Below are positions 1 through 8,600 of a stretch of 64,000 nucleotides of DNA, one piece after another. Where the stretch lies: positions 124,001 through 188,000 of the forward strand of contig NZ_JALNMJ010000011.1 in NCBI RefSeq assembly GCF_023156505.1, written 5' to 3'. The position numbers were made by a program, and so were the translations under genes. This DNA is from Roseibium sediminicola. Its GTDB lineage: Bacteria; Pseudomonadota; Alphaproteobacteria; Rhizobiales; Stappiaceae. Below the pieces are notes generated by a model. The model did no database searches. It saw only the letters and a list, made by a program, of their open reading frames with translations, and had not been told where the DNA came from. Position 1 is the stretch's first letter. Every line of letters starts with the position of its first letter.

Positions 1-322
1 AGATGCGTTCGAAATCCGGCCGGATCACATCCCGCCAGCCGAGCTGCACAAACCGCGTGTCGACATGGGCCTCAGGCCAATCCACCTGGCCGGCCCAGTA
101 GGCCGAACCGTCTCCGGGATCGTTGCTTTCACTAAACGGGCCAAATGTTCCGTCCACCTTCCTGATCTTCAAGAAAGTGCCGAATTCCTTTTGGAACAGG
201 GGGAAGCATTTGCGTACCGGACGCAGGTCGTAGCCCGGAAAGTAGAAGACCAGACGCTTGATGTTCTTTCTTATTGTCGTCCCCCACCCCAGCTGCCGAT
301 CTTGAACGCCGGACTTCAGCAA
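1..322 (-). CDS. Conserved protein of unknown function, N-terminal part (runs off window)
   Basis: The reverse strand reads open from about 322 down to the window edge. The chosen start is a TTG at 320-322, preceded by AGGA eight bases upstream. The visible part is about 107 residues and includes KRLVFYFPGYDLRPVR near residue 25 and a later stretch rich in aromatic residues (AYWAGQVDWPEAHVDTRF). A beta-strand followed by FPGYD at the N-terminus resembles the opening of alpha/beta-hydrolase-like proteins, but no nucleophile is visible in this fragment, so I give no function. It is transcribed divergently from panC. The coding reading is supported by its protein-like composition; the TTG start is less certain. 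Confidence 0.55.
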   Translation of the reverse strand, partial: MLKSGVQDRQLGWGTTIRKNIKRLVFYFPGYDLRPVRKCFPLFQKEFGTFLKIRKVDGTFGPFSESNDPGDGSAYWAGQVDWPEAHVDTRFVQLGWRDVIRPDFERI

Positions 323-510
323 GTCGGCCGTCCTTTTAGCGCGGATGGCGCATAAGGCCAAATCTTCCGTTGCGGCCTGTGGAAACCAGTCTCCGGCGCA
401 GGCCGGTCACGTCGCCATTTGGCCCACTGGACTTTCCCGCGCTCCTGATTATGCTGCACCCGCGAAAAGAACGGCCGATGCGGGAACAACGGCCGCGGGA
501 GGACAAAACC

Positions 511-1374
511 ATGAAGATCTGCCGGACCAGGGCGGAGCTGCGGCAGGCCGTGCGCGGCTGGAAGCTTGCGGGGGAAACGGTCGGGCTGGTGCCGACCATG
601 GGTTATCTCCATGAGGGCCATCTCGGGCTGGTGCGCCTGGCGCGTGAAAAGGCCGACCGGGCCGTCACCACCATCTTTGTCAATCCGACCCAGTTCGGTC
701 CGAACGAGGACCTCGACACCTATCCGCGCGACGAGGCGCGGGATCTGGCCCTGCTGGAAGCCGAAAACGTCGACGCGGTATTCATGCCGGATGTCACCGA
801 GATGTACGGTGCCGGCGGAGACACCTTTGTCGAGGTGCCGGGCTTGTCCAGCATCCTGCAAGGGGCACTCAGGCCCGGTCATTTTCGCGGCGTTGCCACG
901 GTGGTCACCAAGCTCTTCAACATCGCGACACCGGATTTCGCCGTCTTCGGTGAAAAGGATTATCAGCAGCTGACCCTGATCCGGCAGATGGTCCGCGATC
1001 TCGACATGCCGCTGGAAATTGTCGCGCACCCGACGGTGCGCGAAGCCGACGGATTGGCCATGTCCTCGCGCAATGTGCGCCTTTCCCCCGAGCACCGCCA
1101 GCAGGCGGTCGCACTGAGCCGGTCGCTGAGCGCCGCCGAGGCCCTGGCGACGTCCGGGCCTGAGATTGACGCGCTGGAGAAAGCTGTCCGCGCGGAGCTG
1201 GCCGAAGCCAGGGACGGCGACGTGCAAAGCGTCGATATCCGCGATGCGGAGACCCTTGCCGCGCTGTCCGGCCCGCTCAAACGCCCGGCGGTCGTGCTCC
1301 TGGCCGTGCGCTTCGGCGCCGTTCTCCTGATCGACCAGCGGGTGATTACGCCCAGATCCGTTCCCGGCGCCTGA
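511..1374 (+). CDS. panC: Pantothenate synthetase (pantoate--beta-alanine ligase)
   Basis: The product is 287 residues, the usual PanC length, and joins pantoate to beta-alanine using ATP in the cytoplasm, the last step of vitamin B5 synthesis. Visible signatures are the HIGH-like PTMG and HEGH segment (residues 28-37), FVNPTQF (56-62), GEKD (147-150) and the KMSKS-like MSSRN (184-188). The frame stays open upstream to 370, but the family begins at the ATG at 511, which follows a purine-rich GGAGGAC about ten bases upstream. panB follows after 33 bases on the same strand, so the two are probably co-transcribed. Confidence 0.95.
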   Translation: MKICRTRAELRQAVRGWKLAGETVGLVPTMGYLHEGHLGLVRLAREKADRAVTTIFVNPTQFGPNEDLDTYPRDEARDLALLEAENVDAVFMPDVTEMYGAGGDTFVEVPGLSSILQGALRPGHFRGVATVVTKLFNIATPDFAVFGEKDYQQLTLIRQMVRDLDMPLEIVAHPTVREADGLAMSSRNVRLSPEHRQQAVALSRSLSAAEALATSGPEIDALEKAVRAELAEARDGDVQSVDIRDAETLAALSGPLKRPAVVLLAVRFGAVLLIDQRVITPRSVPGA

Positions 1375-1407
1375 CCGGCCCCAGACTTTTCCCTGAAAGG
1401 ATGCCCG

Positions 1408-2217
1408 ATGAGCAGCCCGAAACCCGTCCGCCGCATCACCGCGCCGCAGATCACAAAGAAGAAGGGCGGTGAGCCGATCGTGTCGCTGACCTCCTATCAC
1501 GCCCACACGGCGGCGATCGTCGACAGATATGCCGATTTCATCCTGGTCGGCGACAGTCTCGGCATGGTCATGCATGGCATGGAATCCACCGTCGGCGTGT
1601 CGCTCGACCTGATGATCATGCATGGCAAGGCGGTCGTGCGCGGCACCAGCCGGGCCCTGGTCGTGGTCGACATGCCTTTCGGCACCTATGAGGAAAGCCC
1701 GTCGGAAGCCTTCCGCAATGCCGCCCGAGTGATGAAGGAAACCCAGTGCGGCGCGGTCAAGCTGGAAGGCGGCACGCGCATGGCCGAGACCATCCGTTTC
1801 CTGACCGAGCGCGGTGTGCCGGTGATGGCCCATATCGGCCTGACACCGCAATCGGTCCATGTCATGGGCGGCTTCAAGACGCAAGGACGTCAGGAGAGTG
1901 ACTGGGACCAGCACTTCGAGGATGCCAGGGCCGTCACGGAGGCCGGTGCCTTCGCCGTTGTGCTGGAGGGCATGGTCGAGCCGCTGGCCGCGCAGGTGAC
2001 CAAGGAAATCCCGATCCCGACCATCGGCATCGGCGCCTCAGCCGAGTGCGACGGTCAGATCCTGGTGCTGGAAGACATGCTCGGCCTCAACCCGACCCCA
2101 CCGAAATTCGTCAAGGTCTATGGCGATCTCGGCGGTCAGATCGAGGCGGCGGTCAAGGCCTATGCCGACGACGTCAAGGACCGCAGTTTTCCGGGCGAAG
2201 GGCAGGTCTACCGGTAA
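1408..2217 (+). CDS. panB: 3-methyl-2-oxobutanoate hydroxymethyltransferase
   Basis: PanB transfers a hydroxymethyl group from methylene-tetrahydrofolate to 2-oxoisovalerate, giving ketopantoate for the pantoate branch that PanC uses. The 269-residue protein has the usual length. It shows the LTSYHAHTA opening of the TIM barrel (residues 28-35), the metal-binding VGDS (47-50), and the conserved [16 protein letters not shown] and IPTIGIGAS segments. The ATG at 1408 has AAAGGA six bases upstream. It lies directly behind panC, consistent with a two-gene pantothenate operon. Confidence 0.96.
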   Translation: MSSPKPVRRITAPQITKKKGGEPIVSLTSYHAHTAAIVDRYADFILVGDSLGMVMHGMESTVGVSLDLMIMHGKAVVRGTSRALVVVDMPFGTYEESPSEAFRNAARVMKETQCGAVKLEGGTRMAETIRFLTERGVPVMAHIGLTPQSVHVMGGFKTQGRQESDWDQHFEDARAVTEAGAFAVVLEGMVEPLAAQVTKEIPIPTIGIGASAECDGQILVLEDMLGLNPTPPKFVKVYGDLGGQIEAAVKAYADDVKDRSFPGEGQVYR

Positions 2218-2233
2218 GGTGAGCCGACCGAGA

Positions 2234-2380
2234 TGTCACCCCGGGTGAGCATCGCGAGACCCGGGGCCTACTCGCCACGCCGCTTGTCGAAGCAGATGCA
2301 AGGATCACCCAGGTGCCTCCTCCACAATGCTCAAGAAATGAGTGGGCCCCCGGATCTCCCTTCGATCGTCCTGGGTGACA
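2234..2380. repeat. Intergenic inverted-repeat element, TGTCACC family (copy 1)
   Basis: The segment starts TGTCACCCCGG and ends with the complementary CCTGGGTGACA. The arms continue imperfectly inward for about 40 bases through GAGACCCGGGGCCTACTC and its counterpart. A second copy with the same arms lies at 28814-29054, so this is a dispersed palindromic element. It sits downstream of panB and could fold in the transcript. Confidence 0.7.
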
Positions 2381-2754
2381 CTTGAGTTTGCCGCCGTTTT
2401 TTTGACAAAGCGCCTTCCCAGTCATTAAGACCAAACAGGTCAGCTCGACCCGAGCCAACGCGTTTTCCTGAAAAATGCGCAGCTTTGCCAATGTCATCTC
2501 TTGAAACAACACAACCTTTCCTAGAGTTGCATTGAACATTTCATCTTTTCGGTTGGCGACTTGTCATCCCATGCGCCAAATCACTAAACAAACCGAAATG
2601 CATTGTTTGCCGGTTTGGAAATTTTAATAAATAGTACTTCAAACTTTTCCTTCGAACTGAAGCGGGCCAATCGAGACTATTCGGTCACGGCTTCGATGAG
2701 CCGCCGCCGCAACGCGATTGTTGCGCTTTTGGCCGGTTGGTGAGGGATACACGC
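2381..2754. other. Intergenic, AT-rich upstream region of the first solute-binding gene
   Basis: No gene is supported here. Composition shifts to AT-rich around 2540-2660, as expected of a promoter region for the gene starting at 2755. I see no convincing operator. Confidence 0.5.
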
Positions 2755-3531
2755 ATGAATGCCCTGACGATCCTTACCTGCCTGATTTGCTGGCTGGTGG
2801 CCGCAAGTACCGGCGCGCGCGCGGACACGCTCCGCTTTGTCACGCTGAGCTATCCGCCATACGAATATGAGGAAGCAGACAAGGTCGACGGCATCGTCGT
2901 GCGCATCCTGCGTGAAGCCTTTTCACGGTTGGGGCATGAGTTGGAAATCGAGGTACTGCCCTGGAAACGCGCGCTGCTGATGGCGCGCCAGGGATCGGTT
3001 GACGGCATTTTCACCGTCTACAAGACCGAAGAACGACTGAAATTTCTCGACTACTCCGAAACAGTGGTGATGCCCCAGGTGGTTTCCATCTGGGCCCTGA
3101 AGGGCAGCAATGTGCCTTTCGACGGCACTATGGAGAGCCTGCACGATGTTCCCCTCGGTGTGGTGCACGGCGTCAGCTACGGCAAGATCGCGGACACCGC
3201 CATCGAAAACGGCACGCTCAAGCAGCTCGATTATGCACCCAACAGCGCACACAATATCAAGAAGCTTCTGGCAGGGCGCACGCTGGCGGTGATCATGAAC
3301 CGCTACGGCGCGCTCTATCATTTGCGGCTCCAGAACGGCTTCGACAAGGTCGAGGAATTGCAGCCGGAAGTCTCCGCGGTGCCCTCCTATGTCGGCTTTT
3401 CAAAGGCCAGAAACCTCTCCGGGCTGCGCGATCAGTTCGATCAGGTCCTGCAAGCCATGATCACCTCCGGCGACTACCAGGACATCGTTGACGGATATTA
3501 CCTGGATGCCCTGCCGGCATTGGACTTCTGA
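2755..3531 (+). CDS. Periplasmic solute-binding protein, family 3 (paralogue 1 of 3)
   Basis: This 258-residue protein has a signal peptide (about residues 1-23, ending GARA) and the fold signature of family 3 extracellular solute-binding proteins, the polar amino-acid class. It carries a YPPYEY motif just after the signal, then VLPWKRAL, FLDYSETV and VMPQVVSIW segments shared with the next two genes. The ATG at 2755 follows GAGGG; an upstream TTG at 2737 is less likely. No permease or ATPase gene is adjacent, which is unusual for an ABC-importer component, so the substrate and partner are unknown. Confidence 0.85.
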   Translation: MNALTILTCLICWLVAASTGARADTLRFVTLSYPPYEYEEADKVDGIVVRILREAFSRLGHELEIEVLPWKRALLMARQGSVDGIFTVYKTEERLKFLDYSETVVMPQVVSIWALKGSNVPFDGTMESLHDVPLGVVHGVSYGKIADTAIENGTLKQLDYAPNSAHNIKKLLAGRTLAVIMNRYGALYHLRLQNGFDKVEELQPEVSAVPSYVGFSKARNLSGLRDQFDQVLQAMITSGDYQDIVDGYYLDALPALDF

Positions 3532-3685
3532 TGCATATGAGAGATCAGGGTGCACCGATGAAGATCCCGGCATCACGGCACATTGAGATTGGGGGAACTG
3601 CCTCCCGCACCAGGATGGCAACAGCTTCGATCTGCAAGCCCTGCCCCACTGCCGGCGGCGCATCCTTCAAGGACCGGAGCATCCG

Positions 3686-4441
3686 GTGAGAGAGCTGGTA
3701 AAAGGCATCGGTGTTGCTGCCTTCTTGTTGTTTGCGGTTGCTTGCGCGCGCGCCGGACCGGTCAAGCTGGTGACGTTTGAATATCCGCCCTACGAATACT
3801 GGAACGGAACGCAGGCCGACGGCATCGTCGTTCGGATCGTGACCGAAGCCTTCGGGAAGCTGGGCCGTTCGGTGTCCATCCAGGTTCTGCCCTGGAAGCG
3901 GGCTTTGCATCTCGTCAAAACCGGTGAGGCGGATGCCATTTTCACGGCTTTCAAGACCGACGAGCGCGAGCAGTTTTTGGACTATTCGACCGTTGTTTTG
4001 ATGCCTCAGGTGGTCTCTGTCTGGACCCGGAAAGACGCCGAAATCGGCTTCAACGGGTCGATGGAAAGCCTTGCCTGGACGGATATCGGCCTGGTGGAGG
4101 GAATAAGCTACGGACCGGTCGTCGATGCGGCTATCAAGGCGCGCCAGCTGAAATCGCTCGACTATGTACCTGAAAGTTCCAGCAACATCAGGCAGTTGCT
4201 TGGCGGTCGTGTCGACGCTGTTATCATGAACCGATACGGTGCCATGCATCACCTGAACCAGCTGAACGCATTGCCGGATGTGGTGGAACTGCAGCCGGAG
4301 ATCTCGTCCGTACCGTCCTACATTGCCTATTCCAAAAAGGGCGGATCTGCCGAGCTGCGCGATGCTATTGATGATGTGCTTCAGCGTATGATTGCCTCGG
4401 GTGAATACAAGGCGATCATTGACGCCTATTTCAGGGAATGA
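3686..4441 (+). CDS. Periplasmic solute-binding protein, family 3 (paralogue 2 of 3)
   Basis: The 251-residue product is clearly homologous to its two neighbours throughout (YPPYEY, VLPWKRALHLVKTGEADAIF, VLMPQVVSVW, LQPEISSVPSYIA). A short hydrophobic signal peptide ends near residue 22. I chose the GTG at 3686, with GGAG six bases upstream, because it places the signal peptide at the N-terminus. It is closer to paralogue 3 than to paralogue 1. A long hairpin follows the gene, suggesting the transcript ends or is stabilised there. Confidence 0.85.
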   Translation: MRELVKGIGVAAFLLFAVACARAGPVKLVTFEYPPYEYWNGTQADGIVVRIVTEAFGKLGRSVSIQVLPWKRALHLVKTGEADAIFTAFKTDEREQFLDYSTVVLMPQVVSVWTRKDAEIGFNGSMESLAWTDIGLVEGISYGPVVDAAIKARQLKSLDYVPESSSNIRQLLGGRVDAVIMNRYGAMHHLNQLNALPDVVELQPEISSVPSYIAYSKKGGSAELRDAIDDVLQRMIASGEYKAIIDAYFRE

Positions 4442-4460
4442 GTCGGTTTCCGAAGAACCG

Positions 4461-4502
4461 CCGGGAGCAGGCTGATAGGTCGGCCCATCAGCCTGCTCCC
4501 GG
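4461..4502 (+). terminator. Strong hairpin after paralogue 2
   Basis: A perfect 16-base stem (4461-4476 with 4487-4502, beginning CCGGGAGCAGG) encloses a 10-base loop just downstream of the stop codon. No U-tract follows, so it may be a transcript-stabilising or Rho-assisted terminator structure. Confidence 0.65.
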
Positions 4503-4708
4503 CGCGTCTTCTGCAAACCTGGATAGATTTGATTAATGCAAGTCTTTACATTTGTATTTTTTCATATACTTGCCAGTTCAAAAAATAATTTTGTAATCAT
4601 ATTTTCAGATAAAGAATATTTATCGATCTTGTCAGAAAAATTTAATGTGAATTATTTGCGATCTGCGGCTAGCCTCGTTTGAATATTTTTCGCTGTGAGG
4701 AGGCAATC

Positions 4709-5464
4709 ATGCTGAAGCTTGTCAAATTTATCGGAGTTGCAATCGTCGCCGCCGGTCTGTCCGTCGTAGCGCAGGCTGAAACCGTCAAACTGGTCACTCT
4801 GGAATATCCCCCTTACGAATATCAGGACGGAGACAAGGCCGACGGCATCGCCGTCAGGATTGTCCGGGAAGCCTTTAAGAAGATGGGCAAGGACGTCAGC
4901 ATCGATGTGCTGCCCTGGAAACGGGCCCTGCACATGACCAAGACGGGTGAAGCCGACGCGATCTTCACCGCCTATAAGAACGACGAGCGGGTCACGTTCC
5001 TGGACTATTCGGAAACCGTGCTGATGCCGCAGGTGCTGTCGGTCTGGGTCAAGAAAGGCAATGACATTGCCTTTGACGGATCGATGGAGAGCATTGCTTC
5101 AGCCAAAATCGGCCTGGTCGACGGGATCAGCTACGGCGCCATGGTCGACGACGCAGTCAAGGCCGGTACACTGAAGTCGCTCGACTATGCCCCGGAAAGC
5201 TCCAACAACATCAAGAAGCTGATGGGTGGGCGCATCGATGCCGTCATCATGAACAAGTATGGCGCCATGCACCACCTGAAGCAGCAGAACGGCCTCGGCG
5301 ATGTGGTCGAGCTGCAGCCGGAGATTTCCTCGGTGCCGTCCTATATCGCCTTTTCAAAGGCCAACAATCTCGCCGGCATGCGCGACGAGCTCGACGGCGT
5401 GCTTCAGGAGATGATCGCATCGGGCGAATATCAGGCCATCATCGACGCCTATTTTGCCGAGTGA
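4709..5464 (+). CDS. Periplasmic solute-binding protein, family 3 (paralogue 3 of 3)
   Basis: The 251-residue protein has a signal peptide (about residues 1-22, ending VAQA) and the same YPPYEY, VLPWKRALHMTKTGEADAIF and VLMPQVLSVW landmarks as the two genes before it. The ATG at 4709 has a near-perfect ribosome site, AGGAGG, six bases upstream, so it is preferred over the ATG at 4679. An AT-rich 4520-4680 region in front suggests its own promoter. As with the paralogues there is no linked permease. Confidence 0.87.
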   Translation: MLKLVKFIGVAIVAAGLSVVAQAETVKLVTLEYPPYEYQDGDKADGIAVRIVREAFKKMGKDVSIDVLPWKRALHMTKTGEADAIFTAYKNDERVTFLDYSETVLMPQVLSVWVKKGNDIAFDGSMESIASAKIGLVDGISYGAMVDDAVKAGTLKSLDYAPESSNNIKKLMGGRIDAVIMNKYGAMHHLKQQNGLGDVVELQPEISSVPSYIAFSKANNLAGMRDELDGVLQEMIASGEYQAIIDAYFAE

Positions 5465-5594
5465 GGGAGGCCTGTCCGCCCGCCTCCTTCCCGGAGACCG
5501 GGTCCTGAAGGATGGACCGGACTTAAAGAGCGCCCTGACTTCTGAGGCATTCCGGCCAAGTAGGCCGGCGCGGTCAGGAGCCACAACACCTGAA

Positions 5595-5628
5595 AAACGG
5601 CGGCCGAGGGTCGCCGTTTCCTTTTCCA
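5595..5628 (+). terminator. Rho-independent terminator
   Basis: AAACGGCG (5595-5602) pairs with CGCCGTTT (5612-5619) and is followed by the T-rich CCTTTTCC. It lies between the solute-binding genes and the convergent nuclease gene. Confidence 0.75.
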
Positions 5629-5637
5629 GACGTTCCC

Positions 5638-8600
5638 TCAGGCGAGGAGCGCGTCGCTTTGCGGGCCGAGGTCGAGACCGACAATGACCGGATCGTGGTC
5701 GGAGGCCGCGAAAGGATCGTCGTTGTAGAAGTCCGGATTGTTGAAGTCCTGGTCGTAGTTCAGGAGGTCCGGCTCATCGGCGTTGATGTGCCATTCGGTC
5801 AGGCCGGTGACCTGGCCGGCCAGCGAGCCGGAGGCCAGCGCCTGGTCGAGCGTGCCCTGCTGACCGTCGAAGACGTAGCTGTAGGCGTCTTCCTGGCCGA
5901 GGAACTGATCGATCAGGTCGGTGTAGCCGGCCCCGTCGCGAACAGCCTGGACCGGGTCCTCCTCGGCATAGGCGTTGAAGTCGCCCATCAGCAGGTAATC
6001 CGCATCGGCCTTGCCGAGACCTGCGAGCGTATCGGCATAGGCACCGTCCAGATAGGCCGCCAACTCGCTGGCAGCATCCGCGCGGACCTGGTTCCAGAAA
6101 CCCTGGCCATTGCCCTGATCGAAATTCGGATCCGCGATCAGCGCATCCAGCGCAGCCTGGACCGCCGCCACCTCGCCCGCCGGAACCGAACCGCCGTCAA
6201 GCGCCGCCTGCACGCCGTCCGCGAGATCCTGCAGATTGCTGTCGCCCTTGGACTTGAAGTGGTTGGAGACAATCGTGAAGACTTCGCCATTGGCGTCCTC
6301 GAAAGTCGCGATCGTTGCCGGGCGGTTGCGCTGGAAATCGCCGACCCGGTCACTGGACGAGACATAGGTGTTCAGGAATTCGGCGATGGCATAAGTGTCC
6401 GCCGCCGACGCTTCCTCAAACACCAGCGCTTCCGCATGGACCAGCGTCAGCTTGGTCGTGTCGTAGACCATGCCGGTCATGATTGCGTCGGTTCCGAGGA
6501 AACCGTCGCCGCCGAGCGGATTGGCGTAGTCGTAGACCGCTCCGGTTCCGTCCGCCAGGGCTTTGGCATTCAGGGCATCGACCAGGGTGGCGATCGCCGA
6601 CGCCTCGCCGAAGCCGTTGTTCTCGATCTCCTGAAGCGCGAAGACTTCCGCTTCCGTGCGCACCATCGCCTCGACGATCTTGGCGGTCTGCCGGTCGAAT
6701 TCGGCCTGGTTGTCGGCCCCGCGCGGGTTGAGATCGCCGTTCGGTCCGGTGCCGCCGGAAAAGGTGGTGAAGTAGTTCAGCACGTTGAAGCTGGCCACCT
6801 GGATTTCGCCGCCGACATCGTCCGGCATGTCCTGGCGGGCGCCGGAATTGGTTGCCTCGTCAATGTCGAGCGTGCCGTCGACCAGCACCTTGAACTCGCC
6901 GAACTCGTAGGTCAGAACGCCTTCGATCGCCGAGTTCATTTCCGCGCCGAGCCGCAGCGTCGGACCGTCGACGGTGAAATCGTCACCGGCGCTGAGGATG
7001 CCGTCGCCGTCGTCACCGGCGGTGGTGTTGGCGACATAGCTGTAGCTGTCCGGGTTCTGGCTGGAGGTCCCGTCGGTGATCACCAGACGGTTGTTCATGT
7101 TGCCTTCGATATGCGCGGCAATCTCGTCCGCCTGGGTCTGCGCATCGTAAAGCTGGGTTGCCTGGGTCTGCGCGCCGGCACTGACCGTGATGTCGCCAAA
7201 GCGGTCGAAGTTGAAGTTCTCGATGATGGTCACCCGCTCGTTTTCGATGCCCGAGGTGACCGAGATGCGCATGCCCTCATATTGCTCGTAATTGGTTGCG
7301 GCCTTAGACAGCTGGATGCTTGCCGCCGTCGGCAGCGTTGTGCTGCCGGTCTTGGTGATCTCGGCGCTGCCGAGCTGGGTCATGCCGAAGAACTCCTCGA
7401 CGGTACCGGCAACGTCGACCACGTCTCCAACGACCACAGTCGGTGCGCCGCCGGTGAACACAAAGATGCCCTCCGAGGTCAGCGCATCGCCATCGGCGTC
7501 CGCATCCTCTTCCTGCAGGAAGAAGCCGTTGCCGGTGGTGTAGGTGACCACGGCGGAGACCAGCACGTAATCGCCGACGAGCAGGCTGGCCGAGCCGGTG
7601 CCCTGGATCTCGGAAATGAACCGCGCCGTCGGCTCGCCGCCGCCACCACCACCGTCATTGGCCGCGCCCTTGGTTTCCGTGGCCGGGTCGTTCCAGGAGC
7701 CGTCGTCGCTGCGTTGCAGGGACTGGCCGACCGGTGTGGAGTTGCTCTCGGAGACACCTATATCCGTGGAGGTGACTTCCGTACCGGCGATGGTCGTGGT
7801 GATGGTGCCTTCGTAAGTCAGGAACTCGACCACCCCGGTGCCGTTCACCAGGGCGACCCCATCCGGCGCACCGTTCTGGATGCCGTTCGCGGGCAGATCC
7901 CAGACGTAATAATCATAGCTGCCGTCGGTGGTCATGGTCAGGGTCGAGAGATCGGCGCTGTTGTAGCTGGCGCCGCCATTGCCGTTGATCAGCTGGACTT
8001 GAAGACCGCTGACATCGGCATCCGCATTGACTCGGATTTCGACGAACTCGCCGGTGTCGTTGCCGTCATTGTCGTAATGAAGTTCGTTGATGCGCGCTTC
8101 CGTGAGTGGCCCGGTGCCACCGCCATTTTCCGCGCCCTTGGTTTCCGGCGCGGCCTCGCTCCAGGAGCCGTCATCATTGCGCTGCAGGGAGTCGCCGGCC
8201 GCCGTGCCGCTGTCCTCGGCAACGCCGACATCCGTGGACGTAACCTCGACACCGGCTATGGTGGTGGTGATTTCGCCTTCATAGGACAGAAACTCGACCA
8301 CCTCGCCATCATTCACCAGCGCGATGCCGTCGGGCGCGCCATTTTGAATACCGTTCGAAGGCAGATCCCAGACGTAGTAATCGTAAGTACCGTCGGTGGT
8401 CATGGTCAGCCCGGAAACGGCGGCGAGATTGTACTCGGCGCCGCCATTGCCATTGATCAGGCGCACGTCCAGGGCCGAGACATCGGCGCCGGCATTGACG
8501 CGGATCTCGACGAATTCGCCTGTGTCTGAACCGGCATTGTCGTAGTGGAATTCGTTGATCCGGGCATTGAGCTCGACACCCGGCGCTTCGTTGGCGGCGC

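Noticed and set aside
316-1914. 532-codon minus-strand frame
   Set aside because: Antisense to panC and panB; no known motif.
5659-8529. 956-codon open frame opposite the nuclease gene
   Set aside because: It is an antisense shadow of the high-GC, repetitive nuclease gene; the minus-strand product has clear domains and catalytic motifs.
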